Below are positions 24,903 to 34,138 of a stretch of 64,000 nt of DNA, one piece after another (positions within the stretch are counted from its first letter, which is position 1; each line of letters begins with the position of its first letter). The notes beneath the pieces are model-generated. The model made no database searches, was not told the DNA's origin, and saw only the letters and a program-made list of their open reading frames with translations. Location: contig CAVSKI010000001.1 of NCBI GenBank assembly GCA_963728495.1, positions 62,001-126,000 on the forward strand, written 5' to 3'. A program made the position numbers and the translations under genes. This DNA comes from JACVRW01 sp963728495 (GTDB lineage: Bacteria; Actinomycetota; Thermoleophilia; Solirubrobacterales; Thermoleophilaceae).

Positions 24903-26017
24903 TGGATGGCTTCAGGGTCGTGATCGCCGGAGGAGGGATCGCCGCCGTCGAGGGGCTGCTGCGCCTGCGGCGGCTGGCCGGCCAAGCGGTGGATGTCACC
25001 TTGTTGGCTCCGGACGAGGAACTGCGTTACCGCCCGCTTGCCGTCGACGAGCCGTTCGCCCGGCGACGAATTACACGCTTTCCCTTACGGGTGATCGCTC
25101 GCCGGACCGGGGCCGAGTGGGTTCAGGACACGCTCGACTGGCTGGATCCCCGCGCCCAGGCTGTCCACACCGGCGCGGGTCGCACGCTGGCCTACGACGC
25201 GCTGCTGCTGGCGGTGGGCGGGCGGCTCGGCGTGCCGTTCGAGCATGTCACCGTGTTCGACGACGCCCACGCCGACGAGACCTTTCGCGGGCTGGTGCAG
25301 GACGTGGAGGGCGGCTATACGCGCAGCGTGGCGCTTGTCTTGCCGGAGGGACCGACCTGGCCGCTGCCCGCCTATGAGCTGGCGCTGATGACCGCCGCAC
25401 GGGCGACCAGCATGGGCGAGGAAGGCCTGGGCGTCGCAGTGGTGACTCCCGAGCCGGCGCCGCTTGCCGCGCTCGGCGGCGAGGTGAGCCAGGCGGTCGC
25501 CGACCTGCTCGACAAGGCGCGAGTAACCGTCTATACAGGCGCTGAGCCGAGCGTGCCCGCCTCACGGCGCCTCGTCGTTGGGCCCTCCGGGCCCGATCTC
25601 GAGGTCGAGCGGATCGTGGCCATGCCACGCATCGAGCCGCGGCCGATTCGCAACGTGCCGTCGGGCGAGGGAGGCTTCGTGCCGATCGACGAGCACTGTC
25701 GGGTGCGCGGTCTGGGCGAGCACGTCTTCGCCGCCGGCGACGCGACTGACTTCCCGATCAAGCACGGCGGTCTCGGCGCCCACCAGGCCGACGTCGCGGC
25801 CACGATGATCGCCGCCTTTGCGGGCGTGGAAGTGGAGCGGGAGCCGCTGCGTCCCGTCATTCGTGGCATCTTGCACACTGGAGCCGCCCCGCTGTACCTG
25901 ACGACACGGCTGGAGGGCGGCCGGGTCGTCGAGTCAGAGGCGACGACCGACGCCGCGTGGCCGACCGACGACAAGGTCGTGGCAGAGGAGCTGCCCGACT
26001 TCCTTCGCAGCCTCTAG
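24902..26017 (+). CDS. FAD/NAD oxidoreductase (NDH-2 / sulfide:quinone reductase-like)
   Basis: About 371 residues. The N-terminal FAD site is FRVVIAGGGIAAVEGLLRL; RYRPLAVDEPF is a typical SQR/NDH-2 segment. The C-terminal HVFAAGDATDFPIKHGGLGAHQADVAA binds FAD and the partner quinone/NAD region. No SQR cysteine trio is evident, so sulfide oxidation is doubtful; quinone-linked or ferredoxin-type reduction is equally possible. The 3' end overlaps the convergent response-regulator gene by 4 nt. Confidence 0.75.
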   Translation: MDGFRVVIAGGGIAAVEGLLRLRRLAGQAVDVTLLAPDEELRYRPLAVDEPFARRRITRFPLRVIARRTGAEWVQDTLDWLDPRAQAVHTGAGRTLAYDALLLAVGGRLGVPFEHVTVFDDAHADETFRGLVQDVEGGYTRSVALVLPEGPTWPLPAYELALMTAARATSMGEEGLGVAVVTPEPAPLAALGGEVSQAVADLLDKARVTVYTGAEPSVPASRRLVVGPSGPDLEVERIVAMPRIEPRPIRNVPSGEGGFVPIDEHCRVRGLGEHVFAAGDATDFPIKHGGLGAHQADVAATMIAAFAGVEVEREPLRPVIRGILHTGAAPLYLTTRLEGGRVVESEATTDAAWPTDDKVVAEELPDFLRSL

Positions 26018-26526
26018 GGCTCGAGTAAATCCCGCTCGAGCGCCCAGCGCACGATCTCGGCCCGCGAGCCCAGGCCTAGCCGGCGCTGGATCCGAGAGCG
26101 ATGCGTCTCGACGGTTCGAACGCTCAGCACGAGCCGCTCGGCGATCTCGTGATTGGTGTGGCCGAGGGCGACCAAGCGGACCACCTGACGCTCGCGCCCG
26201 GTCAGGCCGTCGTTCTCGCGACGCCGGTCGGAGTCGCGCGCCGCGATGCGCACCGCGCGCACGAGCCGTGGCCCCCGATCCCCGGCGGGAGGCAGCACGA
26301 TCGCCGTCTCCGGCGAGGCCCGCCGCAGCGCCGGCAGCGAGCAGATTCCCTCGTGATGGGTGAGGTCGACGTCGAGCACCAGCACGCTGGGGCGCAGGGC
26401 CCGCATCGCCTGCTCGGCGTCGCGTAGCGAGCGCACCCGGCCCACCACCTCCACCTCACCGTTCGCCGTACGCAGCTCGTGAAACGCCGCGTTACCACCC
26501 GCGATCAGGACTCTCGCTGCCACCAT
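26014..26526 (-). CDS. LuxR-family response regulator with degenerate receiver domain
   Basis: A 170-residue protein. The receiver-like part (about 1-95) keeps the phospho-acceptor-like Asp in SVLVLDVDLTHHEG but lacks the N-terminal acidic pair (VLIAGGNAAFHE) and is short. The C-terminal LuxR HTH is intact (LTGRERQVVRLVALGHTNHE, then VRTVETHRSRIQRRLGL). It may act without phosphorylation or bind another signal. It is divergent from the nitric oxide reductase operon and is the best candidate for its regulator. Confidence 0.85.
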   Translation of the reverse strand: MVAARVLIAGGNAAFHELRTANGEVEVVGRVRSLRDAEQAMRALRPSVLVLDVDLTHHEGICSLPALRRASPETAIVLPPAGDRGPRLVRAVRIAARDSDRRRENDGLTGRERQVVRLVALGHTNHEIAERLVLSVRTVETHRSRIQRRLGLGSRAEIVRWALERDLLEP

Positions 26527-26675
26527 CCCTCAGCGTACTAACGGGCCGCAGCACCGAGCATCCCGCCTCCCGTACGACGCAGCTGCGGATAACTACGTAA
26601 TTGCCGGCGCCGCAACCCGGTGGCCCTGCGCACGCACCGATAATCGCCCGCTCGAAGGTGCCCAGGAGGGTTCGT

Positions 26676-29006
26676 TTGGCCGGACAACGCAGAGATCTGC
26701 TCGTGTCGAAGGGGTGGGTGCAGGCCGTTGTCCTGGTTGTGCTGTTCGGGTTCTTCGTACTTGGGTTGCTGGCCTACCGCACTTACCAGGCTAAGCCGCC
26801 GATTCCCGAGCGGGCGGTCAGTCCCTCCGGTGAGCTGATTTACACCGAGCGCGAGGTCGAGCGCGGCCAGGAGGTCTTCCTCAACAACGGCCTCATGGAG
26901 TACGGGTCGGTGTTCGGCCACGGCGCCTACCTGGGCCCCGACTACACCGCGGACTATCTGCGCAGGGCCGCGGATCACGTTGAGCGCAGCTACGGCGGCC
27001 AGCGCTCCGATCGCGCCCGCCGTCGTACGATCGAGGACTTCCGCACCAACCGTTACGACAAGCGGACGGGCGTGCTCGAGCTCACCGAGCCCCAGGCCGA
27101 GGCCCACCGCCGGCTCGTGGCGCACTACTCGCGCTATTTCTCGGAGCCCAGCACCAAGCACGGTCTGCGCCCCGACGCCATCACCGATCGCGACGACCTG
27201 GCCGCGCTGACCGCGTTCTTCGGCTGGACGGCCTGGGCGGGCGCGGCCGAGCGGCCCGGCCACAACTACTCGTACACCAACAACTGGCCACCCGAGCCGC
27301 GCGTGGACAACGAGCCGACGGCCAACGTGGTCGTCTGGTCTGTCCTGTCGCTGATCGCGCTGCTGGGCGGCATCGGCCTGCTGTTCGCGGCCTTTGGGCG
27401 CTGGAACATCCTCGGCTGGCACGGGCGCGAGCAGGCCTCGCTGAGCTTCCGCGCGCCCGGTGACGTGGCACTCACCCCGGCGCAGCGGGCCTGCGCGTGG
27501 TTTTTCTTCGTGATGGCGGCGCTGTTCGTGCTGCAGGTGCTGGTCGGTGCCGCCTCGCAGCACTACCGCGCGGAGCTGGCCAGCTTCTTCGGGGTGAACC
27601 TGGCCGAGCTCGCCCCGTTCAACCTGATGCGCACCTGGCACGTGCAGCTCGCCATCTTCTGGGTGGCCACGTCGTTCGTCGCAGCGGGAATCTTCCTCGC
27701 GCCGATGATCGCTCGGCGCGAGCCCCGCGGCCAGGGGAAGCTCGCCTTCCTCCTGCTCGGCGCGCTCGCCGTGGTCGTCTTCGGCACCCTGATCGGATCG
27801 TTCCTCGGGGTGCACGGCCTACTGGGCGACGCCGCCACGAACTGGTTCGGCCTGCAGGGCTTCGAGTACCTCGACCTCGCGCGCGTCTGGCAGATACTGC
27901 TCTCGATCGGGCTGTTCGTCTGGGCCTTCATGCTCTGGCGGGTGCTGCGCAATCGCCTGCGCGGCGAGCATGCGGGAAACATGCCCTGGCTCTTCTTCAT
28001 GGCCGCGCTCGCAATCCCGGCCTTCTACGCCGTCGGGCTGATCGCGCAGACCGGCCAGCACTTCACGGTCAACGAGTTCTGGCGCTTCTGGGTCGTCCAC
28101 CTCTGGGTGGAGGACTTCCTCGAGCTGTTCACGACCGTGATGGTCGCTTACATGTTCGTGCTGCTCGGGGTGGTGCGCGAAAAGGTCGCGCTGACCGTGA
28201 TCTTGCTCGACATCGGCCTCTACTCAATGGGTGGTGTGATCGGCACGATGCACCACCTCTACTTCTCCGGCGAGCCTGCCGAGCACATGGCGCTCGGCGC
28301 CTTCTTCAGTGCCGCCGAGGTGATTCCGCTCACCTTCCTCACCGTTGAGGCGTGGTCGTTCCTGCAGCTCGGAGCGGCTCAGGGGTCGAGGTCGCGCACG
28401 CCCTTCCCGCATCGCTGGGCAGTGATGTTCCTCGTGGCCGTGGGCTTCTGGAACTTCCTGGGCGCTGGAATCTTCGGCTTTCTCGTCAACCTGCCCGTTG
28501 TCTCCTACTACGAGGTCGGCACCGCGCTCACCGCCAACCACGCCCATGCGTCGATGATGGGCGTGTACGGCATGCTCGCGATCGGGTTGGCCCTGTTCTG
28601 CCTGCGCTACCTGATCCCGGTCGAGCGCTGGCCAGAGAAGTGGGCGCGCGTCGCCTTCTGGTCGACCAACATCGGCCTCGCCTGGATGTGCTTCGCCACG
28701 CTGCTCCCGCTCGGGATCGCGCAGCTCTACAAGTCGGTCAACGAGGGCTACTGGGAGGCGCGCGACCTGAACTTTTTGACCGAGGACACCAACGCGCTGC
28801 TCGAGTGGCTGCGCCTGCCCGGCGACATTCTGTTCATCGCGGGCGGAGCGCTTCCCGTGCTGTACATCGCGTTCATCGGCATCCGCCACACGGTCACGCG
28901 GGTCACCCTGGAGGAGCCCGAGGACATCCTGTTCACCGAAATCGACGATCCTGGTGGCGTGACCGGAGTCAGCTCAGACGAGGCCGCCGCGGCGAGGGTG
29001 ACATGA
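26676..29006 (+). CDS. norZ: quinol-dependent nitric oxide reductase (qNOR)
   Basis: About 776 residues, the length of single-subunit qNOR. An N-terminal membrane anchor and a periplasmic cytochrome-c-like domain without haem motif (GQEVFLNNGLMEYGSVFGHG) precede a 12-helix haem-copper core. The core includes NLMRTWHVQLAIFWVA, VVHLWVEDFLELFTTVM, GTMHHLYFSGEPAEHM and NHAHASMMGVYGM, which carry the haem and FeB histidines. It reduces NO to N2O with quinol electrons, usually for NO detoxification. TTG 26676 is chosen for the AGGAGGG 6 nt upstream. The stop overlaps the next gene (ATGA). Confidence 0.9.
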   Translation: MAGQRRDLLVSKGWVQAVVLVVLFGFFVLGLLAYRTYQAKPPIPERAVSPSGELIYTEREVERGQEVFLNNGLMEYGSVFGHGAYLGPDYTADYLRRAADHVERSYGGQRSDRARRRTIEDFRTNRYDKRTGVLELTEPQAEAHRRLVAHYSRYFSEPSTKHGLRPDAITDRDDLAALTAFFGWTAWAGAAERPGHNYSYTNNWPPEPRVDNEPTANVVVWSVLSLIALLGGIGLLFAAFGRWNILGWHGREQASLSFRAPGDVALTPAQRACAWFFFVMAALFVLQVLVGAASQHYRAELASFFGVNLAELAPFNLMRTWHVQLAIFWVATSFVAAGIFLAPMIARREPRGQGKLAFLLLGALAVVVFGTLIGSFLGVHGLLGDAATNWFGLQGFEYLDLARVWQILLSIGLFVWAFMLWRVLRNRLRGEHAGNMPWLFFMAALAIPAFYAVGLIAQTGQHFTVNEFWRFWVVHLWVEDFLELFTTVMVAYMFVLLGVVREKVALTVILLDIGLYSMGGVIGTMHHLYFSGEPAEHMALGAFFSAAEVIPLTFLTVEAWSFLQLGAAQGSRSRTPFPHRWAVMFLVAVGFWNFLGAGIFGFLVNLPVVSYYEVGTALTANHAHASMMGVYGMLAIGLALFCLRYLIPVERWPEKWARVAFWSTNIGLAWMCFATLLPLGIAQLYKSVNEGYWEARDLNFLTEDTNALLEWLRLPGDILFIAGGALPVLYIAFIGIRHTVTRVTLEEPEDILFTEIDDPGGVTGVSSDEAAAARVT

Positions 29007-29554
29007 GCGCGGAGACCCTGCTTGCGGGCGCGTACTCGCTCGCTCTGCTCCTGTCCGCCGGCGGGCTCGAATGGCTGTCGGCGCACACCCACAAGCGCTC
29101 TTTGCGATACCGCACCGCCGGATTCGACTACCAAGCGGGCAATGACGCCTGGGTCTGCCCCGAAGGCGAGCACCTCTGGCCCCACGAGTTCGACCATGAG
29201 CGGCGGCTCGTGCGCTACCGCGCGCGGGCGCACGTATGCAACCGCTGCCCGCTGAAGGAGCGCTGCACGGACTCCGACGAAGGCCGCGAGATAGTGAGCC
29301 CGCTCGACCCCTGGCCCCACTCCGAGGCCGGACGCTTCCACCGCGTGATCGCCCTGATGTTGGTGGCTCTGGCCGCCCTAGTCGCAGCGATGGCGCTCGC
29401 GCGTAACCTCAACCTCGAGGACGCGGCCGTGCTGATGGGACTGGTGGGGGCGTGTGCGATCGCGTTTCGATACCTGCTGCGCGACCTTCGCGCCCACCCG
29501 GCCAACTTCCCCGATCCCAGCCCGGCGCGCGGGATGCGCATGAAGAGACCCTGA
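29003..29554 (+). CDS. Cys-rich membrane protein coupled to qNOR
   Basis: A 183-residue protein starting at the ATGA overlap with qNOR. An N-terminal helix (LLAGAYSLALLLSAGGLEWL) is followed by a soluble segment with WVCPEGEHLWPHEFDHE and HVCNRCPLKERCTDSDEG, i.e. four Cys and several His resembling the zinc ribbon of transposase-associated domains. Two C-terminal helices then follow. The tight coupling implies a role in qNOR assembly, metal supply or electron transfer. I know no characterised function. Confidence 0.7.
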   Translation: MSAETLLAGAYSLALLLSAGGLEWLSAHTHKRSLRYRTAGFDYQAGNDAWVCPEGEHLWPHEFDHERRLVRYRARAHVCNRCPLKERCTDSDEGREIVSPLDPWPHSEAGRFHRVIALMLVALAALVAAMALARNLNLEDAAVLMGLVGACAIAFRYLLRDLRAHPANFPDPSPARGMRMKRP

Positions 29555-29571
29555 CGCTCATCGCCCTCACC

Positions 29572-30540
29572 TCAGACCACTACCGCCACCACGATGGCCA
29601 GGTAGACGGAGATCGAGAGCAGGTCTTGGAAGACTGTGGCCAGCGGCCCGGACCCGAAGGCCGGGTCCTTGCCGAGGCGCTGAAACGCGGCGGGCAGCGC
29701 CGTCGCTACCAGGGTCGCGATCGAGCAGCTCGCGAACATGGCGAGCGCGACTGCCACGGCGACCTCTAGCTCACCCCAGCCGACTAGCGCAAATGCCAGG
29801 AAGGCCGCGCCGATCACGACGCCCATGACGAGGCCGGTGAGCAGTTCGCGGCGTAGCACCGACCGAACGGTGACTCCCGCCGCGAGCGCCCGGATCAGCA
29901 CCGTCTCGGTCTGGGTGCCGACCGCGTCAGCCATGTAGACCACGGCGGGGATAAAAAAGGCAAGCAGGACGTTGGACTCCAGCTGATGCTCGAAGCCCCC
30001 GACGATCGCGGTCGCGGCCATTGCCCCGAGCAGCCCAACCAGCAGCCAGGGCAGCCGATGCCAGAGCCGTTGCGCGACAGGTTCCTCGGCGGCGCCGCGC
30101 GCGCGTGCCGTCCCGGCGAGATAGCCCCCCAGGCGCGCAAGGTCCTCTTCGTGCTCCTCGAGCAAGACCCGAAGCATCCGGTACGGCGGGATCAGCCCCA
30201 GGAACCGGCCGTCGGCGTCGACCACAGCGAGGCTGCATTCGTGGCGGTCCACCATTCTCCGGGCGGCGCGTTCCTGGTCGGTATCCGGCGCTACCTTCGG
30301 CGGGTCGGGGTCCATTACGTTCTCTACGCTCGCGTTCGAGTCGGCAGCCAGAAGGCGCTCAATCGAGACCAGGCCGACGAGCCTCCCCGACTCAAGCACG
30401 ACGACATCCTCGGCGCACTGAAACTCGCGCCCTACAAGCTCCCTTCTCACCTCGCCGACGTGCTGATCGCGCCGAGCCACCGGGACGCTCTCGGCGGCGT
30501 ACTCCGCCGCGACGCCCAGCAATGCGTCAGGCTTGGACAA
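29572..30540 (-). CDS. mgtE: MgtE-family magnesium transporter lacking the N domain
   Basis: A 322-residue protein. Two CBS motifs span about 30-150 (VVVLESGRLVGLVSIERLLA, SLAVVDADGRFLGLIPPYRM). Five membrane helices then form the MgtE pore region with FIPAVVYMADAVGTQTETVL, LLTGLVMGVVIGAAF and GSGPLATVFQDLLSISVYL. The superhelical N domain of full MgtE (about 130 residues) is missing, so Mg2+ gating may differ. Start assigned to TTG 30540. It lies downstream of the VIT1-like gene on the same strand. Confidence 0.8.
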   Translation of the reverse strand: MSKPDALLGVAAEYAAESVPVARRDQHVGEVRRELVGREFQCAEDVVVLESGRLVGLVSIERLLAADSNASVENVMDPDPPKVAPDTDQERAARRMVDRHECSLAVVDADGRFLGLIPPYRMLRVLLEEHEEDLARLGGYLAGTARARGAAEEPVAQRLWHRLPWLLVGLLGAMAATAIVGGFEHQLESNVLLAFFIPAVVYMADAVGTQTETVLIRALAAGVTVRSVLRRELLTGLVMGVVIGAAFLAFALVGWGELEVAVAVALAMFASCSIATLVATALPAAFQRLGKDPAFGSGPLATVFQDLLSISVYLAIVVAVVV

Positions 30541-30651
30541 GGTCGGTCGATGTCTGCAGGGCCGCCACCATGTGTCCTCTTCGCGCCCGGCAGGATCGAA
30601 CCTGTCACTTCTGCCTCCAGACTCCAGGAGCGACCGAGCCGTTATTGCGGC

Positions 30652-31428
30652 TCAGGCCACGCTCTGGAGGAGCGCCCCAGCGGCGTACGCGAGTACAGCG
30701 GCGAGTCCTCCGACAACGAGTGTCTCGACGGCAGACCGCCACCATTGCTGGTCGACGAAGCGCGACCTGATGCCGCCCACGACGAGGAAGGCAACGGCGG
30801 TCATCAGCGCGCTCCAAGTGAATGCGTTGTCGATGGCTCCGGGCGCGGCGAGGTCATAGACGAACACCGTCAAGGGGAGAAAGCCGATGGTGACGAAGGC
30901 GACCAGCGTGGCGAGCGCTGCGCGCACTTCGTTGGGCTCGGTCGAGCCGTAGCCGAGCTCCTCGCTCATCATCGTCTCCGTCCAGAGCTCCGGGTCGGAG
31001 GTGATCACCTCGACGACCCGCTCGAGATCGTGCCCTTCGAAGCCCTTCGCCGCGAAGATCTGGCGGATCTCTTCCCGCTCGCCTTGAGGGACAAGACGGA
31101 TATGGCGCTGCTCCTCGCGACGGGCGCGCTGGCGTTGCTGTCGCGCGGCGCGGGTGCCGAGGAAGTTGCTGACCGCCATGCTGAACCCGTCGGCAAGCAG
31201 GTTGGCGCCGCCCAGGATGATGACCACCGTTTCGCCGAGGTCCGCTCCCGCCACGCCGGCGACCACCGCGAATGTGGTGACCGCCCCGTCAACGCCGCCG
31301 TAGATGAAGTCTTGGAGATAGCTCGCGGACGGCCTGTGCCGTAGTCGCTTGCGAACCGCGAGCGGCGTGTGCTCCTCCGCCAGTGACCGCCCCTCGATGT
31401 GCGGCTGATCTCGCGGGTCGCCGGCCAC
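30652..31428 (-). CDS. VIT1/CCC1 family iron/manganese transporter
   Basis: A 258-residue membrane protein. It has the VIT1 signature LQDFIYGGVDGAVTTFAVVAG, then GETVVIILGGANLLADGFSMAVSNFLG with charged residues inside helices. A cytoplasmic Glu-rich metal-binding hairpin (REEIRQIFAAKGFEGHDLER, MMSEELGYG) and three C-terminal helices follow. Plant and yeast members export Fe2+/Mn2+ from the cytosol into vacuoles; bacterial members likely export them from the cell. A GAGCCG/CGGCTC stem-loop directly after the stop may terminate transcription. Confidence 0.85.
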   Translation of the reverse strand: MAGDPRDQPHIEGRSLAEEHTPLAVRKRLRHRPSASYLQDFIYGGVDGAVTTFAVVAGVAGADLGETVVIILGGANLLADGFSMAVSNFLGTRAARQQRQRARREEQRHIRLVPQGEREEIRQIFAAKGFEGHDLERVVEVITSDPELWTETMMSEELGYGSTEPNEVRAALATLVAFVTIGFLPLTVFVYDLAAPGAIDNAFTWSALMTAVAFLVVGGIRSRFVDQQWWRSAVETLVVGGLAAVLAYAAGALLQSVA

Positions 31429-31554
31429 CTCATCACACTCGCATAAGGGGGGCGACGAGCGCGGCAGGGGTTGGGCTGGAGCGGGGCCTCGGGGCTCGGC
31501 GGCGCGGCCTCCCGCTGGCTCAGCAAGCCAGGTAGGGGAAGAGCAGCCTCAATG

Positions 31555-32673
31555 TCACGCCCGCTGCGATCCCGCGAGGGCGGGTAGTTTCGATTCGATG
31601 CATGCCAGCAGCTCGTTGTACGAGCTGCAGAAGGAGCGGACACCCTCGCGTTCGAGCGTCGCGGTGATCCGATCGAGGACCAGGCCCGCCTTCGTGGTTT
31701 CGGCGAGTACTCGCTCGGCCTCGCTTAGGTTGGTGTCCAGCGCGCGGCCGACGTTGCCGTGGTCTGCGAACGCACGTAGCGTCTGCTCGGGCATCGTGTT
31801 GACGACGCCCGGGGCGATCAGGCGTTCGACGTAGAGCACGTCGGAGTACGCGGGATCCTTGGTGCCCGTGCTGGCCCACAGCGGTCTTTGCTGGCGCGCT
31901 CCCTGCGCGCGAAGAGCATCCCAGCGCTCGCCGGCGAAGCGCTCGAGATAGCGTCCGTAGGCGCGGTGCGCGTTTGCGATCGCCACCTCGCCGCGGAGCG
32001 GCGAGTCCGGCGGGAGCAGGGCGTCGGCCTTCGCGTCGACCCGCGATACGAAGAACGACGCGACCGAGGAGATGCCGTCGACCCGCTCTCCCGCGTGCGC
32101 GCGGCGCTCGAGTCCTCTCAGGTAGGCCTCCATGACCTGCTCGTAGCGATCGACCGAGAACAGCAGCGTCACGTTGACGTTCACGCCGTCGGCGGTGAGT
32201 TCCTCGATCGCGGGGACGCCGGACTCGGTCGCAGGGACCTTGATCATCACGTTCGGAAGATCCAGCCGCCGCCAGAGCTCGCGCGCCTGGGCGATTGTCC
32301 CCTGCGTGTCGTCGGCCAGATCTGGCGTGCACTCGAAGGAGATGAAGCCGTCGTGACCGCCGGTCGCGTCGAAGGTCGGGCGCAGCACTCCGGCCCCACG
32401 GCGGACGTCTTCCAGCGCGATCTCGAAGAAGAGCTCCTGGGTGTCTGTAGCGCCTGCAGCCATAGCGGCTCGCAGCTGCTCGTCATAGCGGTCTGAGCCT
32501 GTGATCGCCTTGGCGAAGATCGTCGGGTTCGAAGTCGCTCCGGTGACGGCGTAGTCGCGGACCAACTCACTGAACTCTCCGCTCTCGAGCAGCTCGCGCG
32601 AGAGCGTGTCCAGCCAGATCGAGACCCCGGCGTCCTGCAGCTGTTGGAGATGGATGTTGGGATGAGCTTGCAT
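31555..32673 (-). CDS. tal: transaldolase
   Basis: A 372-residue transaldolase of the long actinobacterial type. It has GVSIWLDTLSRELL near the N-terminus, the AVTGATSNPTIFAKAI signature at about 43-58, the Schiff-base lysine in NVMIKVPATESGVPA, the NVNVTLLFSVDRYE strand and RPLWASTGTKDPAYSD. It transfers dihydroxyacetone units in the pentose phosphate pathway. ATG 32673 with GAGAGGAAG upstream is chosen over the longer frame. It follows the flavoprotein gene by 14 nt and is likely co-transcribed. Confidence 0.92.
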   Translation of the reverse strand: MQAHPNIHLQQLQDAGVSIWLDTLSRELLESGEFSELVRDYAVTGATSNPTIFAKAITGSDRYDEQLRAAMAAGATDTQELFFEIALEDVRRGAGVLRPTFDATGGHDGFISFECTPDLADDTQGTIAQARELWRRLDLPNVMIKVPATESGVPAIEELTADGVNVNVTLLFSVDRYEQVMEAYLRGLERRAHAGERVDGISSVASFFVSRVDAKADALLPPDSPLRGEVAIANAHRAYGRYLERFAGERWDALRAQGARQQRPLWASTGTKDPAYSDVLYVERLIAPGVVNTMPEQTLRAFADHGNVGRALDTNLSEAERVLAETTKAGLVLDRITATLEREGVRSFCSSYNELLACIESKLPALAGSQRA

Positions 32674-32687
32674 GGACTTCCTCTCGC

Positions 32688-33938
32688 TCAGATCTTGGGC
32701 GTCGGTTCGCTCTTGCCAACAAGCGAGTCCAGGGGGGTACCGGGGTCGGCGAGGGTGGCTACGTCGACGGCCTGGCACGAGCGGATCAGCGCTTGGACGT
32801 GCTCGTTTACGTCCCAGACGTTGACGTTCATGCCCGCTACGACGCGCTGCTCGCTCAGCCAGAAGGCGATGAACTCACGCGAGGCCGGGTCGCCGCGAAA
32901 GACGACCTCGTCCCACTCGGTGGCAAAGCCTGAGTACTCCATGCCGACGTCGTACTGGTCTGAGAAGAAATACGGGAGCCGGTCGTAGGCGACGGCCTGG
33001 CCGAGCATCGCACGTGCCGCCGCGGGCCCCTGGTTGAGCGCGTTGGCCCAGTGCTCGACACGGATGTATCGGTCATAGAACGGGTGCCAGGCGTTCGCGA
33101 CGTCGCCCGCGGCGTACACACCGGGGGCGCTGGTTGCGAGCGACTGGTCGACCACGATCCCGTTGTCGGTGTTCAGACCGGCTGCTTCGGCGAGCTCGAC
33201 GCGGGGAACGACACCGATCCCCACGACGGCGAAGTCGCACTCGATCGTGCGCCCATCGCTGGTCTTCACCGCTCGCACGGAGCGCTCGCCCTCGAAGCCC
33301 TCGACGCCGGTGCCCAGCCGCAGCTGCACGCCGTGATCGCGGTGCACGTCGCCGTAGATCGCGCCGACCTCCGGGCCAAGCACGCGCTCCAGCGGCACCG
33401 ACACCGGGTCGATGACCGTCACGTCAGCGCCGCGCATGCGCGCCGAGGCGGCAAACTCGGCTCCGATCCAGCCCGAGCCGATGACGGCTGCCCGGCCTCC
33501 CTGGCCGAGACGCTCGCGCAGTGCGTCGCAGTCCTCGAGCGTGCGCAGGTAGTAGACCCCGTCCAGATTGGCCCCAGGGGTCGGGAGCCGGCGCGGCTCT
33601 GCCCCGGTGGTCAACAGGAGCCGGTCGTAGGCCAGCTCGCCTCCGTGGTCGAGCGCGATCAGCGAACGATCCGGGTCAAGCGCTGTCACGGCGGTCCCGG
33701 TCATCAGCTCGATGTCGTGCTCGCGGTAGAAGGCTTCCGCGTGGACGTAGGCCTTCTCGCGCGGCGACTCGGCGCGTAGGTAGTCCTTGGTCAGCGGCGG
33801 GCGCTCGTATGGACGCTCGGTCTCGTTGCCGATCAAGACCAGCCTGCCGTCGAAGCCTTCCTCGCGGAGCGTCTCGGCGGCCTTCGCGCCGGCGAGGCTG
33901 GCGCCGACGATGACGAACGTCTGGGTCTGCGTACTCAT
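32688..33938 (-). CDS. NAD(P)/FAD-dependent ferredoxin/rubredoxin reductase-type oxidoreductase
   Basis: A 416-residue flavoprotein of the ferredoxin-reductase family. It has FVIVGASLAGAKAAETLRE, YERPPLTKDYLR (typical of this family), the NAD site AAVIGSGWIGAEFAASA, GVYAAGDVANAWHPF, HWANALNQG and the C-terminal reductase domain YFFSDQYDVGMEYSG. It moves electrons from NAD(P)H to a small iron-sulfur protein or a P450/dioxygenase partner, none of which is in the window. It heads an operon with transaldolase. Confidence 0.88.
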   Translation of the reverse strand: MSTQTQTFVIVGASLAGAKAAETLREEGFDGRLVLIGNETERPYERPPLTKDYLRAESPREKAYVHAEAFYREHDIELMTGTAVTALDPDRSLIALDHGGELAYDRLLLTTGAEPRRLPTPGANLDGVYYLRTLEDCDALRERLGQGGRAAVIGSGWIGAEFAASARMRGADVTVIDPVSVPLERVLGPEVGAIYGDVHRDHGVQLRLGTGVEGFEGERSVRAVKTSDGRTIECDFAVVGIGVVPRVELAEAAGLNTDNGIVVDQSLATSAPGVYAAGDVANAWHPFYDRYIRVEHWANALNQGPAAARAMLGQAVAYDRLPYFFSDQYDVGMEYSGFATEWDEVVFRGDPASREFIAFWLSEQRVVAGMNVNVWDVNEHVQALIRSCQAVDVATLADPGTPLDSLVGKSEPTPKI

Positions 33939-34138
33939 GAGTCGCTCCTTGTCCTCAGGGCCAGGAACTCCTGGCGGGTGCGAGGGCCGTCGCGAACGAG
34001 GCCGTCAGCTCAGACGTCACCGTACTGGTGCCACGCGTGTGCCACGCCCGTGGAACGGCAGCAGGTGATGTCATGTTTGGCGTTAGCGTCGGCTGCCCTC
34101 GCGGTCTTACCCTGAAGCGCCGAGAGGAAGACGCTGCG

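Noticed and set aside
26590..26625. TACGTA in the qNOR upstream region as a NarL-type binding site
   Set aside because: A single 6-bp palindrome is too short to support an operator, although the regulator is divergent.
30560..30640. tRNA-like segment on the minus strand (GGTTCGATCCTGCCGGGCGC)
   Set aside because: It has a T-loop-like TTCGATC, but the T stem and anticodon stem do not pair and no 5' half is present. At most a tRNA fragment.
33939..34138. Possible attachment site or gene in the 200-bp gap between two flavoprotein genes
   Set aside because: No repeat partner, tRNA end or coding signature was seen.
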